This document shows, piece by piece, positions 46,001-56,950 of a DNA stretch of 64,000 nt. Origin of the DNA: Arenicola marina (Eukaryota; Annelida; Polychaeta; Arenicolidae); the NCBI GenBank assembly GCA_964019135.1, contig OZ025261.1, forward strand, positions 27,450,029-27,514,028. The letters run 5' to 3'. The translations under genes and the position numbers were made by a program. Position 1 is the first letter of the stretch; each line of letters begins with the position of its first letter. Under the pieces are notes generated by a model, which saw nothing but the letters and a program-made list of their open reading frames with translations, was not told where the DNA came from and did not search any database.

Positions 46001-49000
46001 CAAATACTTGCCATATGCAAAACCAAACCATGTAATTATAGACAATGTTGAAAAAACGCTCTCGATCCTACATCCGGTATTCACAAGTTTTGTGCAAATT
46101 TACATATTTCCCCTCTAAACTTGGCGTGGTTTATTATGTAGGAGATGAGGGCGAGGCACAAGTTACATCGAGGCAATTACGTGTTAGCTGGCGCGTGAGG
46201 CAGATGATGTAACACGGGAGCAAACATGTACGCTGTACTTAATTTAATGATGCATTTAATGATGCATTTAATGATGATGCATTGCATATCATTTTTCGGT
46301 TTCCCCCAAATACTCGAGACCAGCCAGATCTGGAGTCTGGAATGGGTAAGCTGGGGTGGACATTAGACCTGCCAATGAACATGGCCGACACATTTATTTA
46401 TCCGAAAACGGGACAAATGTCATTACTTCCACAGAATATTGTTCAAAATTCGATTCCTTTACCCAAACTCATTATGTCTGTCTTGTCATCGACGAATCTC
46501 TTCTCGTCATTACAAGTTAGGAGTGTAGCACTAACCGTAATTATAGCTGAGCAAACATGTGGAATAGTTTACATAATTTATCGGTTACTACGCAATGCTT
46601 GGCAAAATTCAGTCATGAAAAAAGTAACAGTGATGGGAAAGTTTGGTTTTGAAAGCACGAGCTTTGTCGGCCCGGTGCCTTGACATAGTGTAACCAAATA
46701 CCCCCCCCCCCCTCCCCTCCCCATCCCGGGAAGTCTCCCGCTATAAGGCACCAAACGGCACCCCCTCCACATTACCCTCTCTTCACACCAGTTTTTTCTC
46801 GTTGAGACCGCTATTTACAAATAAGAAACACAGAAACGAAGATTACGTTGGTCTCACCCGTACGAAAGTGTCTTTTTATGACAGATACACGTTATTCATA
46901 TTATGCAGGCTGAGGGGGCTCTTATTAAAACGTCCACACTATGACCCTTTGACCTTCAAGGACCCTCCATCAGTTACCGTCCCACATGTACAGCACCGCG
47001 TGTTCGCAAGTCTTTACATGGAAGAAAAATTTACATTTTACAACTACACCTGTATTGAATGTGTAATTGGTTGGCCAGGCTGTTTGAACCTCACAGCAAG
47101 AGGCATGCTGGGGACCCCGTCAGTGAATGCTCCTGTGTCATTACAGGGTCTCAACGCACATGGTAGTACAGCCCTAGTTCTGTGCCGGGCCGATATCCTT
47201 CTATTTAGGCCATTCGAACAACATCGCACCGCCCACATGTTAGCTTGAAGCTGACCAGATTGGACTGTGAAATCGTTATCCAATCTATTGTAATTAAAGT
47301 GATTTAGTTTTACAAATAAATAATCCACCGAAAAAGAAGTAAAAACTGATTTAATAAATATCAAATTTATATATATATTTATATATGCATATATCGAGAA
47401 ATTGAAGGCAAGAGAGAGAAAATAGGACCCAATCCGGGACGGTATGCAAAGCTCTCTGTCCGGGGTACACCACACGACTACTTTGCATGCATGTCTGACT
47501 CAGTAATGCGTGGGGTTTGTAAAGTTATAAGGATATAACAATGAGGACTCGCTTGACAAAGCACTTCAGCGCAAGGGCGGTCTGGTCTGTCAGGCCAAGC
47601 TTACGGCGAAGGTACGGTATGTGTGTTAGAGCTTTGGAGGATGTGGGTACTTGTCGAAGGGAATATGCGTCGTGGAACTTGGAGGGTGAGTGGGTGGGGG
47701 AGGATGTGGGTGGGAGAGGGTGTGGGTCGGGGAGTGTGGGGATGGGAGAGGGTCGGGGTGGGGGAGGATGGAAGAGGGTAAGGGGGGGGGAGAGGGTACG
47801 GGTGGGAAATGATGGGGGTGGGGAGGGTGGAAGACGGTGGGTGTGGGAGAGGTTGGGGGTGGGGCGGGGGGCGGGGGGGGGGTTCCGGTAAGAATGTTAC
47901 CGGTGGGGCATTGAAAGAGAGTGAGGCCCGGGGAGTGAGGCCCGAGAGTGAGGCCCGGGGAGTGAGGCCCGAGAGTGAGGCCCGGGGAGTGGGGTTGGTT
48001 GTGTGTCGGCCCGAGAGTGAGGCCCAGGGAGTGGGGTTGGTGGTGTGTCGGTGTCGTCGCGCAGTCTTGCCTGACCAGAGATCGATCACGCTACAAGCGG
48101 TTGGGGGGGGGGGGGGGGGGAGCGCTACAGGGTGACCTCGTCATATGGTCATCTCTCCCAGGATCCTCAGTTGACCTTGGATCTAACGGTTGGCCAGTCT
48201 TTGTGAGGTCAGACGAAAGTAAAGGAAAGGGGGAAGAGGGGGTGGGGGGGGGGGGGGTAGGGGAGAGGTGGAGATAGCCTAAGTTTTAATATAAAGATGA
48301 AAGGGGAGGGGCGTTTGTTCCATAGATGCATTAACCACTTGCCTTAAACTTGTTTTCTGCTGCAAATGCGTCCTATATATATGTCGAAATGCCGAGTAAA
48401 CAAGTTTGCCCTGCTGACATCACCGCTTGGTACATTCCGCAATAATGCACTCATAAAACGCGTATGAACAAATACAATGATTTTGGCTTTAGCGCCGACA
48501 GGAGGGGTTTTTGGCCATGAAACTCGCCCACCCAGTCACTGAGCTATTATATGACTCGTCGTTACGTGAGGACAATTCCGCTCCGTAAGAAAAGCATACT
48601 CAGACAGATTTTGAACAGTTTTATTTTTTAAACATTTCCATTTATACATATATTCGTGTATGAATCACTTCTACTGCAGTCAACAGAACATTTATACAGT
48701 TCTAAATTCTAAATGTGTCCAAAGGAGTTATTATTCGTGCCAACCTGGGACCCCCGGGGGGAGACTACATATAGTTCGGTATCTGCACATGTGCCGCCCA
48801 AATAACCCCTTTTCCCGCCTGTTTTCTTATTAATCCTCGGAATAGAAATCTACAATTTCTATACATATGCCCTCTATGGCCTGGGCGGCACACCCCTACC
48901 GCGGTACTAATGTAGTGCCCCCCTTCCCCCGGGCCAGGGACATAACGGTTAGATCTAAGTCCTAAAAGCTGGTGTCATGACGCACCCCTCATGCTAACAT

Positions 49001-50984
49001 ACCATTGCGGCACACGACAGTGAATCGATCAGTTAAAAATAATGGTGCGAGTTAAGGAGTCCTTAGGCAAAATATTTATTCTTCATCAACCTCTAAAAAT
49101 CATCTATTTTGGCGGTATCATGCAATAAAATTTCGCAACGTCTTAATTGCCAGGTGTACAGTAGATGAAGAACTGCAATCTGACGACGTTATGATTTGAT
49201 CACCGCTAGTCATAACGCCATCACTATGATAATAGTCGCTCCAACCCGTCTGGAGAACATACACGGCTGAGACCCATGGTACACAAAATATATATACAAT
49301 CACGATTTTCCGGTTGCTTTCTTTATTGACCTTCAAATTAAGTGGTCATCATTAATCTGCATGAAAGTATAAAAAAGTGGTAAAGTATATATTAAATCAG
49401 TTCATTTCGAATATATTAGCAATATGAAGTTTGATATACAATAATTATGCACCCATGATCAAGATGTTCACCGGATTAAATGAAGATCACATAAACGCAT
49501 AAAATAGCATTTCTTTTTGACAGACAATAGACCTTCACGGCTATACACGTACTGCTTAATGATTGTTTTACAGGCGTGTTTTGTTACTTAACCCCATGAC
49601 TTAACCATTGTGAGAAATGGAGAGTAAAACAATACCGAATGATGATTCAATAAATTAACATTTATTGTTATTATTTGCAAATAATCTAGTATATAAATAT
49701 AAATATATTACACGCTGTTCTCTTTCTCTCCCCCCCCTCCCCCCATCCAGCTGTACATCGTGAGCAAACTGACGGAGAATTGTATCCGGGTGAACAGCGG
49801 CGACCGTGTTGGGGTGTTCCTGGAGGGTTCCCCCTGGGGCCGTGTCCTACACGTTCGACGCCCTGGCGCCAACGGCCCTGGTGCACAAGCTGGCTGACCC
49901 CACCATCCCCAACCGGCCCGGACAGATCATCCAGTTCGACGCACTCACCTTCCCCTACGACTTCTCGGTCGTGGCCTACGTGGACACGGACGTCAATGAG
50001 TACGAGCCGGGTGTGACGCGGCCTCCCTGCCGGCCCGAGCTCAAGATCCCCCCCTACGGCCCTGTCACCCTGCCATCCACCACCCCCACCCCGCCCCCCA
50101 CGGGGGCCCCCGGTGCCACGGGTCCCCAGGGAGCCACGGGCCCACCCGGGAAGACCGGAGCCCCTGGGGTGACGGGGCAGGACGGGGAGGTCGGGCCCAG
50201 GGGGGAACGCGGAGAGACTGGGTCACCGGGGGTGATGGGCGAGAAGGGGGAGCAAGGGAACCCGGGCCGCGACGGCACCCCCGGGGCGGACGGGTCCCCC
50301 GGGCCGGCCGGGGTCATGGGGCCACCGGGAGTCAAGGGGGACAAAGGAGATACCGGTAACGATGGACACGACGGCCGGACGGGTGCGTCGGCAGCCCCCG
50401 GCCCCGCGGGTCCAGTGGGTCCTGCAGGGCCCGCAGGCCCTCGGGGACCCCCGGGACCGACCGGGAAGCCGGGTCAGAATGCCGTGGATGGGGCCGGCCT
50501 TGTGGCGGAGTCCGAGGTGGAGACCGCCCTGGACAACCCCTGGATCATACTGGCCATGCTTATCTGGCTCGCGCTCGTCACCCTCATGATCCTGATCGTC
50601 GTCTGCGTCGTGGCCGCCATCCGCAAACACCGTCGCCATGACGACGGCGACTCGGAATATCTCCACACCAACAACGGGAACAATTACTCGGCCAACAACC
50701 GCAACTTCTACGCCGACCCGGAGAACGGAGGCAACCTGACCTCGGACAGGAAAGGTCAAGATCAAGGTCATGGATTCACCAACGCCGCCCACTCCGGCTC
50801 GGCCCCGAGCCTGAATAATCTGGATGAGAGAATGCTGGAGCAATCCGAGAGTCAGCTCGCCATGACAACGATCACCAAACCGGACTCCATGCGTCACAAC
50901 AAGTACAACACCATAGATGACGTCACCACTGACGCCGCTGTGGAATCCAGTAATAGAGACGCGGACGAGTTGATTAACTACTAA
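34006..50984 (+). CDS. Type I membrane protein with collagen-like stalk, three exons
   Basis: Exons are 34006-34087 (signal peptide with PILLFFTVCVLAA), 35387-35637 and 49751-50984. Exons 1 and 2 join in phase 1 and exons 2 and 3 in phase 0. Predicted length is about 521 residues, if one base in a C-run near 49831-49835 is treated as an indel. As written, the exon 3 entry frame stops soon after. Order: signal peptide (1-27), beta-rich ectodomain (about 28-200, with FRSTELCRFQVWRP and GDRVGVFLEG), Pro/Thr linker, about 42 Gly-X-Y triplets (229-352) with one Gly replaced by Ala, one membrane helix (about 375-400, IILAMLIWLALVTLMILIVV), and a basic-then-polar tail with tyrosines (NNYSANNRNFY, KYNTIDDV). 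Collagen triplets imply a trimer. I do not recognise a named family; a cell-surface adhesion or receptor role is inference. Confidence 0.82.
34230..34405 (+). mobile_element. Diverged SINE family A copy
   Basis: AGTGGTTAGCG, CAGAGTTCGAGGGTC, ATCCTTCTTCTTGAA, GGGGGTGACCCC and ATTGATGGGATA follow the order of the family A body, but with many changes. It lies in intron 1 of the collagen-type gene. Confidence 0.5.
34862..35335. repeat. Two-copy ~260-bp diverged tandem duplication
   Basis: Copy 1 (34865-35085) and copy 2 (35115-35335) share GCAATGT, ATTT(C/T)GATGACGTAGTA, TTGTCAAA/TTGGCAAA, TATGCTAAGAA/TACGCTAAGAA and CATCATTT, in order. The second copy ends about 50 bp before exon 2. The GATGACGTAGTAC word also appears near 9061. 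Confidence 0.7.
35785..35845. mobile_element. MITE family 1 fragment
   Basis: GGTGTCCAGTGCCG, a T-run and CTCAAAAATCTGTGTCTATG match internal parts of the family 1 copy at 40973-41299. Ends are missing. Confidence 0.45.
36131..36302. repeat. 20-bp minisatellite, left part (GTCGTTCGTACGAGTTATAA)n
   Basis: About eight units of 20-23 bp. The same unit resumes on the far side of the LINE at 39607-39745, so the LINE landed inside an existing array. Confidence 0.93.
36303..39605 (-). mobile_element. 5'-truncated LINE, CR1/Jockey-group, single nonsense codon
   Basis: On the minus strand the element encodes an apurinic-type endonuclease (39571-38675 region: HININSVRHK, QETKL, SSGGI, LLGDLNVN) followed by reverse transcriptase (38560-36467: SGYDKIPPKLIK, YRPVSVLPC, MDLSKAFDCLPH, GAPQGS, YADD at about 37324-37313). 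The two parts are in one frame, separated only by a TGA at 38674-38672. The 37 codons after the stop are open. Upstream of the first ATG the frame stays open to the 5' junction (AADSVRYRPDQ), so the copy is truncated inside the ORF. The 3' end is an AAGAT/TTATC short-repeat tail, as in CR1/L2-type LINEs, and not poly(A). It is nearly intact, so probably young. It lies antisense in intron 2 of the collagen-type gene. Confidence 0.9.
39607..39745. repeat. 20-bp minisatellite, right part
   Basis: Continuation of the (GTCGTTCGTACGAGTTATAA)n array interrupted by the LINE. About seven units, the last ones degenerate. Confidence 0.92.
39746..40972. other. Intron 2 DNA, unclassified
   Basis: G-runs near 39990-40015 and 40395-40412. 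No exon with paired splice sites or recognisable coding content. Confidence 0.4.
40973..41299. mobile_element. MITE family 1, longest copy
   Basis: AGGGGTCTGGAAGGGGTAAA at the left and CCCTTCCAGACCCCT at the right. The two halves are roughly mirror versions of the same GTCGATTTTTCA-type segments, making the whole element hairpin-like. No clear target duplication. Confidence 0.82.
42130..42475. repeat. Dispersed repeat, family X, copy 2
   Basis: The ordered blocks match 12840-13180 (GCTGGGTTT, AAAGCCCCCCCC, AAAATCCGCTCGG, CATCATAAATGTCCGCTCTC, AGGCATCAAGG). It ends at a GGGGATCCGCCC motif that may be a terminal sequence. Confidence 0.6.
43886..43958 (-). mobile_element. tRNA-like fragment
   Basis: On the minus strand, GTGGGTTCGAGCCCCGCTC looks like a T-arm / B-box. 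No matching 5' acceptor stem or anticodon arm is present, so I read it as a SINE remnant. It abuts the 40-bp array. Confidence 0.35.
43959..45765. repeat. 40-bp minisatellite, ~45 units, with 7-unit higher-order repeat
   Basis: The unit is GAGTGACTGCGATCACTGAG followed by GGGGGTTGTGGGCCCTAGAG. Diagnostic variants (GCG start, TTC, GACC, CCGTAGAG) recur in the order TTC, GACC, CCGT, GCG, TTC, CCGT, GCG. This 280-bp block is present twice in full (44501-44780 and 44781-45060), and a third begins at 45061. The array lies in intron 2 of the collagen-type gene. Confidence 0.95.
45766..47680. other. Intron 2 DNA, unclassified
   Basis: Several open frames of 100-150 codons occur (45798-46118, 46282-46683, 46802-47248) without domain, signal or convincing splice context. 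A duplicated TGATGCATTTAA motif lies at 46248-46280. I regard the stretch as non-coding. Confidence 0.4.
47685..48045. repeat. G-rich simple repeat and GTGAGGCCCG repeat
   Basis: The first part is GTGGGGGAGGATGG-type purine-rich repeat. From about 47922 a 27-30-bp unit containing GAGAGTGAGGCCCGGGGAGT is repeated about four times. Confidence 0.85.
48046..49750. other. 3' part of intron 2
   Basis: No exon recognised. It ends in a strong polypyrimidine tract (CTTTCTCTCCCCCCCTCCCC) and CCAG at 49747-49750, the exon 3 acceptor. Confidence 0.45.
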
Positions 50985-51982
50985 TTAACAAGGTTCCCAA
51001 ATGGAATCGGGATCTGGCGAGATCAAAGGGTATCAGTACATCCCGTGTCATTAGGATCCCGACATGACATGACCGGATCATCGCCTTATTGCCCCGCCAG
51101 AGATTTCCAAGGGGGGGGGGGGGGGGTGCTACGTTGACATCCTGGCTATATGAAATATCTGTGGGCACCAGCAGGGGCCGTATTCATAATCGCCACTTAG
51201 GCTACGCGACTAGACTTAACGCTAAATAGAAGATTTGTCGAGTGATTATCAGGTTCAAAATACATAAGTAGTCTCACAAGAAGTGGGTTGTCTGCATTTA
51301 GAAAGTGCTAAAATTATATTGAATAGGATTTCCTAACCATGAACACCGCCACAACGAGCTGGTGAGGCTAAGACGAAAATGCACTTTTCGTGCGTAACTT
51401 ACGAGGGGATAGAGAGAGCCAGGCGTAGAACGCGTGTCACATACAACCGCTAAACACACGAGAAACGTGTGAGGTGCAAGGATATTGTGCGCACTCTAGT
51501 TGTGACGTCACCATAGCGAAGACGACAAGAACGCCAACCCATCACAGGGATAAATATTTCTGTCAATCTGTGACCCATTGCAGCGTTTGATCAGTGCGAG
51601 GCATAATATAGATGTATACATATATTCAAGCACTTTATTGCTACACACATGTACAGAATCACCATGCTTACCTCTGAATCTGTCCGTATCTATATAGGCA
51701 CAACTTGCACAGCAGGTTCATGTACATATATACATCTTTCGTATAACGTTCTCTTTGAAGTAAGTAATCGATTACTTGTTTTTACCAATATTATTTTATT
51801 TCATTGCTTGGATACAGATGCTTGGATGGCGCGCGCGATTTAAACTTGCTAATCGCTATATATAAACTGTTTATTTATCCTACTGTAAACTCTCCTTTGC
51901 TGTGACGCAACCCAGCCCAAGTCAGCAGTGATGTGGTAATAGGTTTACGCAAGAAAACACGTTTATATGGGCGATAGGTTTC
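50985..51982. other. 3' flank of the collagen-type gene
   Basis: No clear AATAAA close to the stop codon. The sequence is unique-looking, with no gene recognised up to the gap. Confidence 0.4.
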
Positions 51983-52182
51983 NNNNNNNNNNNNNNNNNN
52001 NNNNNNNNNNNNNNNNNNNNNNNNNNNNNNNNNNNNNNNNNNNNNNNNNNNNNNNNNNNNNNNNNNNNNNNNNNNNNNNNNNNNNNNNNNNNNNNNNNNN
52101 NNNNNNNNNNNNNNNNNNNNNNNNNNNNNNNNNNNNNNNNNNNNNNNNNNNNNNNNNNNNNNNNNNNNNNNNNNNNNNNNNN
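51983..52182. other. Assembly gap (200 N)
   Basis: Exactly 200 N. It directly abuts the purine-rich array, so the gap most likely represents unassembled repeat of unknown length. Confidence 0.98.
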
Positions 52183-55100
52183 AAGAGGCAGAGCGAAAAA
52201 GAGAAGACGGACGCAGGGAGGGAGGGAGAGAGGCAGCGAGGAAGGCAGGGAGGAAGGCAGGGAGGAAGGCAGGGAGGGAGGCAGGAAGGAAGGTTAGGGG
52301 GAGGCAGGGAGGGAAGCAGGGAGGGAGGTAGGGGGGAGGCAGGGAGGGAGGTAGGGAGGGAGGCAGGGAGAGAGGCAGGGAGGGAGGCAGGGAGGCAGGA
52401 AGGAAGGCAGGGAGAGAGGCAGGGGGGCAGAGAGGGAGGCAGGGAGGCAGGGAGGCAGGGAGGGAGGCAGGGAGGCAGAGAGGCAGAGGGGAAGGCAGAG
52501 AGGGAGGCAGGGAGGCAGGGAGGCAGGGAGGGAGGCAGGGAGGCAGAGAGGCAGAGGGGAAGGCAGAGAGGGAGGCAGGGAGGGAGGGAGGCAGGCAGGC
52601 AGGCAGGCAGGGAGGGAGGGAGGGAGGCAGGGATGGAGGCAGGGAGGGCGGCAGGGAGGGAGGGAGGGAGGCAGGGAGGGCGGCAGAGAGGGAGGCAGGG
52701 AGGGGGGTAGGGAGGCAGGGAGGGAGGCAGTGAGGAAGACAGGGAGGGAGGCAGGGAGGGAGGCAGAGAGGGAGGCAGGGAGGGAGGCAAGGAGGGAGGC
52801 AGGGAGGAAGGTTAGGGGGGAGGCAGGGAGGGAAGTAGGGAGGAAGGCAGGAGGGAAGCAGGTAGGGAGGCAGGAAGGAAGGTAGGGAGAGAGGCAGGGA
52901 CGGAGGCAGGGAGGGAGGGAGGCAGGGAGGGAGGCAGGGAGGGAGGCAGGGAGGGAGGGAGGCAGGGAGGGAGGCAGGGAGAGAGGCAGGGAGAGAGGCA
53001 TGGACGGAGGTTAGGGAGAGAGGTTAGGGAGAGAGGCAGGGAGGGAGAGAGGGAGGCAGGGAGGCGGGGAGGCAGAGAGGAAGGCAGGGAGGGAGGCAGG
53101 GGGCGGAGGCAGAGATGGCGGTAGGGAGGGAGGCAAGGAGGGAGGCAGGGAGAAAGGTTAGGGGGGAGGCAGGGAGGGAGGTAGGGAGGAAGGCAGGAGG
53201 GAAGCAGGTAAGGAGGTAGGGGGGAGGCAAGGAGGGAGGTAGGGAGGGAGGCAGGGAGGGAGGCAGGGAGGGCGGCAGGGAGGCAGGAAGGAAGGTAGGG
53301 AGAGAGGCAGGGACGGAGGCAGGGAGGGCGGCAGGGAGGCAGGAAGGAAGGTAGGGAGAGAGGCAGGGACGGAGGCAGGGAGGGAGGCAGGGAGGCAGGA
53401 AGGAAGGTAGGGAGAGAGGCAGGGACGGAGGCAGGGAGGGAGGGAGGCAGGGAGGGAGGCAGGGAGGGAGGCAGGGAGGGAGGGAGGCAGGGAGGGAGGC
53501 AGGGAGAGAGGCAGGGAGAGAGGCATGGACGGAGGTTAGGGAGAGAGGTTAGGGAGAGAGGCAGGGAGGGAGAGAGGGAGGCAGGGAGGCGGGGAGGCAG
53601 AGAGGAAGGCAGGGAGGGAGGCAGGGGGCGGAGGCAGGGAGGGCGGCAGGGAGGCAGGAAGGAAGGTAGGGAAAGAGGCAGGGACAGAGGCAGGGAGGGA
53701 GGGAGGCAGGGAGGGAGGCAGGGAGGCAGGAAGGAAGGTAGGGAGAGAGGCAGGGACGGAGTCAGGGAGGGAGGGAGGCAGGGAGGGAGGCAGGGAGGGA
53801 GGCAGGGAGGGAGGGAGGCAGGGAGGGAGGCAGGGAGAGAGGCAGGGAGAGAGGCATGGACGGAGGTTAGGGAGAGAGGTTAGGGAGAGAGGCAGGGAGG
53901 GAGAGAGGGAGGCAGGGAGGCGGGGAGGCAGAGAGGAAGGCAGGGAGGGAGGCAGGGGGCGGAGGCAGAGATGGCGGTAGGGAGGGAGGCAAGGAGGGAG
54001 GCAGGGAGAAAGGTTAGGGGGGAGGCAGGGAGGGAGGTAGGGAGGAAGGCAGGAGGGAAGCAGGTAAGGAGGTAGGGGGGAGGCAAGGAGGGAGGTAGGG
54101 AGGGAGGCAGGGAGGGAGGCAGGGAGGGAGGCAGGGAGGGCGGCAGGGAGGCAGGAAGGAAGGTAAGGAGAGGGGCAGGGACGGAGGCAGGGAGGGAGGC
54201 AGGGAGGGAGGCAAGGAGGGAGGGAGGCAGGGAGGCAGAGAGGAAGGCAGGGAGGGAGGCAAGGGGGGAGGCAGAGAGGGAGGCAGGGAGGGAGGCAAGG
54301 AGGGAGGCAGGGAGTAAGGTTAGGGGGGAGGCAGGGAGGGAGGTAGGGAGGAAGGCAGGAGGAAAGCAGGTAGGGAGGTAGGGGGGAGGCAAGGAGGGAG
54401 GTAGGGAGGGAGGCAGGGAGGGAGGCAGGGAGGGAGGCAGGGAGGGAGGCAGGGAGGCAGGAAGGAAGGGAAGGAGAGAGGCAGGGACGGAGGCAGGGAG
54501 GGAGGCAGGGAGGGAGGCAGGGAGGCAGGAAGGAAGGGAAGGAGAGAGGCAGGGACGGAGGCAGGGAGGGAGGGAGGCAGGGAGGGAGGCAGGGAGGGAG
54601 GCAGGGAGGAAGGGAGGCAGGGAGGGAGGCAGGGAGAGAGGCAGGGAGAGAGGCAGGGAGAGAGGCAGGGACGGAGGTTAGGGAGAGAGGCAGGGAGGGA
54701 GAGAGGGAGGCAGGGAGGCAGGGAGGCAGAGAGGAAGGCAGGGAGGGAGGCAGGGGGGGAGGCAGGGAGGGCGGCAGGGAGGGAGGCAGGGAGGGAGGCA
54801 GGGAGGAGGGCAGGGAGGGAGGGAGGGAGGGGGGCAGGGAGGGAGGCAGAGAGGTAGGCAGGGAGGAAGGCAGGGAGGGAGGTAGGGAGGGAGGCAGAGA
54901 GGGAGGCAGGGAGGGCGGCAGAGAGGGAGACAGGGAGGGAAGCAGGGAGGAAAGCAGGGAGGGAGGCAGGGAGGGAGGCAGGGAGGGAGGCAGAGAGGGA
55001 GGCAGGGAGGAAGGCAGGGAGGGAGGTAGGGAAGGAGGCAGAGAGGGTGACAGAGAGGGAGGCAGGGATGGAGGCAGGGAGGGCGGCAGAGAGGGAGGCA

Positions 55101-55198
55101 GGGAGGGAAGCAGGGAGGAAAGCAGGGAGGTAGGGAGGGAGGGAGGCAGGGAGGGAGGCAGAGAGGGAGGCAGGGAGGCCATGAGAGAGGCAGGGAAA
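52183..55198. repeat. 3-kb purine-rich array (GGGAGGCAGGGAGGCA-type)
   Basis: Almost uninterrupted purine strand built from GGGAGGCA / GGGAGGGAGGCA units with GAAGGTTAGG and GAGAGAGG variants. Blocks of several hundred bp recur: the segment with GGAGGTTAGGGAGAGAGGTT is seen near 53004, 53530 and 53868. All open frames across it are Pro-Ser-Leu or Gly-Arg low-complexity shadows. Confidence 0.95.
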
Positions 55199-56450
55199 CG
55201 GAAGGAACGATGGTAGCATAAGGAGATAAAGATTCGTCATGTTCTCCGATCCGAAATGTCCCAGTTCATGCATGTGTAACCAAACTGTGGCTCCAAGGTC
55301 AACTGCATCAAACGCTTCATTTTTCTAATACACGCAAGAACATATGAAGTAAGGGCAGGACGTGACATAATTAGACGTGAGCGTGTTATTATGGAAGATG
55401 GGGCAATGGCGTCATATTGTTTCTGCCCTCAAGTTTGATCCTTGGCAAATTCAGCTATTTACGGTTGCACCGAATTAATGAATTATTTTTTGGCGATATT
55501 ATGCCCCATCGATATTTCTCTAGGTTTCCTAGGTTTCAATACATTCTTCTCTATACAATGCTTGCTAACAATATTATGAGTGCATGCCATCCCCATAAGT
55601 ATGCAACAGGATATTGTTACGTATATTACCATAGTGGTGTGTTGACAGAGAGAGAGAACATGCGACTATAATCCTGATTATTCACTGGCTCCTGGAGAGA
55701 GATGAGTGGTTGTCCTGCACACACATGTACCACGTGCGACGTATAACGCCTTGCTTGGACAGCGTTAACATCTCCAATTAGGATCATGCCGTTAATAAAC
55801 TTTCATAAATATACTGTGCAACTCTCGCCATTGGGCACCCCCTACCCCCGACCGCCCACTAGACAGTGCTCTGCCCCTTCCCTGTGCCATGTGCTTTATG
55901 CATGACCATATCGCGAGCGGACACCATTTCTGTGGTTTTTCTGCGAAGCCCGCTGCCCTGAGCGGTCATGTTTGATCAAGAAAATAATGGTTATGGCGAC
56001 AGCTGCTCTAGAGCCTTTTGCTGCAAAATTGGTTGCCTTGTTCCCCAGCTCCATGATCTCTTCCATAACCCTTCCCTTCAGCCCGGCCTGTGACTGGGCT
56101 TTGTAACCTGGGAGGGGGGGGGGGGGCGGGGGGCGCTATTTTACCCTCGACTAGGGGCGCGTGCCTCCCCTCTCCCACGCGTCATTAAAAATGCAAGCGC
56201 CGAGGAGGGCTGCCCTTTAAGGACCACTCCACCCCACCCCATCCCCCGTATCCCAGCACCCCCCCCCCCCCCCCCATTTCCCCCCACTCCACTGCTCAGC
56301 CTAGCGAGGTCAGGTGTAAAAAACACCGACCGGGGGTTCGTCGCAAGCCATATGCGGTATGCTATTTCGGCACTTCAACAACTCTCGCGAAGAATAACGA
56401 AAGCAGAAAGTGCGGGGCACGCGGAAAGTTGGATATTACAGTAATACCGT
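55199..56450. other. Intergenic DNA upstream of the last gene
   Basis: No gene recognised. G- and C-runs at 56113-56135 and 56259-56275. Confidence 0.4.
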
Positions 56451-56774
56451 GGAGAGCAGAGATAGTTCCACCACGAGGAGCAGAGAGCGACGAGAGAGAG
56501 AGAGAGAACAGAACAACATTCTTCATCCTCTGGGGGCGACTTGTTGCAGGAGTCGCTTGGCTGGGTCCCTGCCTCGCGTCTCGTTCCGGCTGAGGTAGTC
56601 GCCACACAAACCACGACCGTGGCCGCAAGGCGCAGGGCGGCGAGATACCTACGTATCAGTGGAGACTTAAACTGCAGCGAAAACGACAGATAGTCGCACC
56701 GCAGCGAACAGAGCGGAAATATATAACAACAAATATATTTTTCCGACTAATCGTTAGACGTTGTGTCTGCGTTG

Positions 56775-56945
56775 ATGAATGATCACGAAAAAAAAACAAG
56801 CAAACACGCAGCTAATAATTTATGGGATTTACAATCGTCGCTCGCAACTGAGTTTCATTCAACAACTCTGGAGGAGTTTATTTCTGCTGAAATAATTCAG
56901 ATTCACACACTGCCAGAGTTTGCCGCAGAAGTTGACCCAGACTAG
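56775..56945 (+). promoter_or_regulatory. Upstream ORF ending 5 nt before a signal-peptide start
   Basis: A 56-codon frame (starts MNDHEKKTSK, ends EFAAEVDPD, TAG at 56943-56945) lies in the presumed 5' UTR and stops five bases before the ATG at 56951. If transcribed, it would force reinitiation or leaky scanning. The peptide has no recognised domain. Confidence 0.35.
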
Positions 56946-56950
56946 AGGCG

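Noticed and set aside
46282-47248. Open frames of 133 and 148 codons in intron 2 of the collagen-type gene
   Set aside because: No homology recognised, atypical composition, and no phase-compatible splice sites to join flanking exons.
53536-55182. 548-codon Pro-Ser-Leu open frame on the minus strand, with several neighbours
   Set aside because: Low-complexity translation of the purine-rich array. Open in several frames, no splice or start context, and bounded by a gap.
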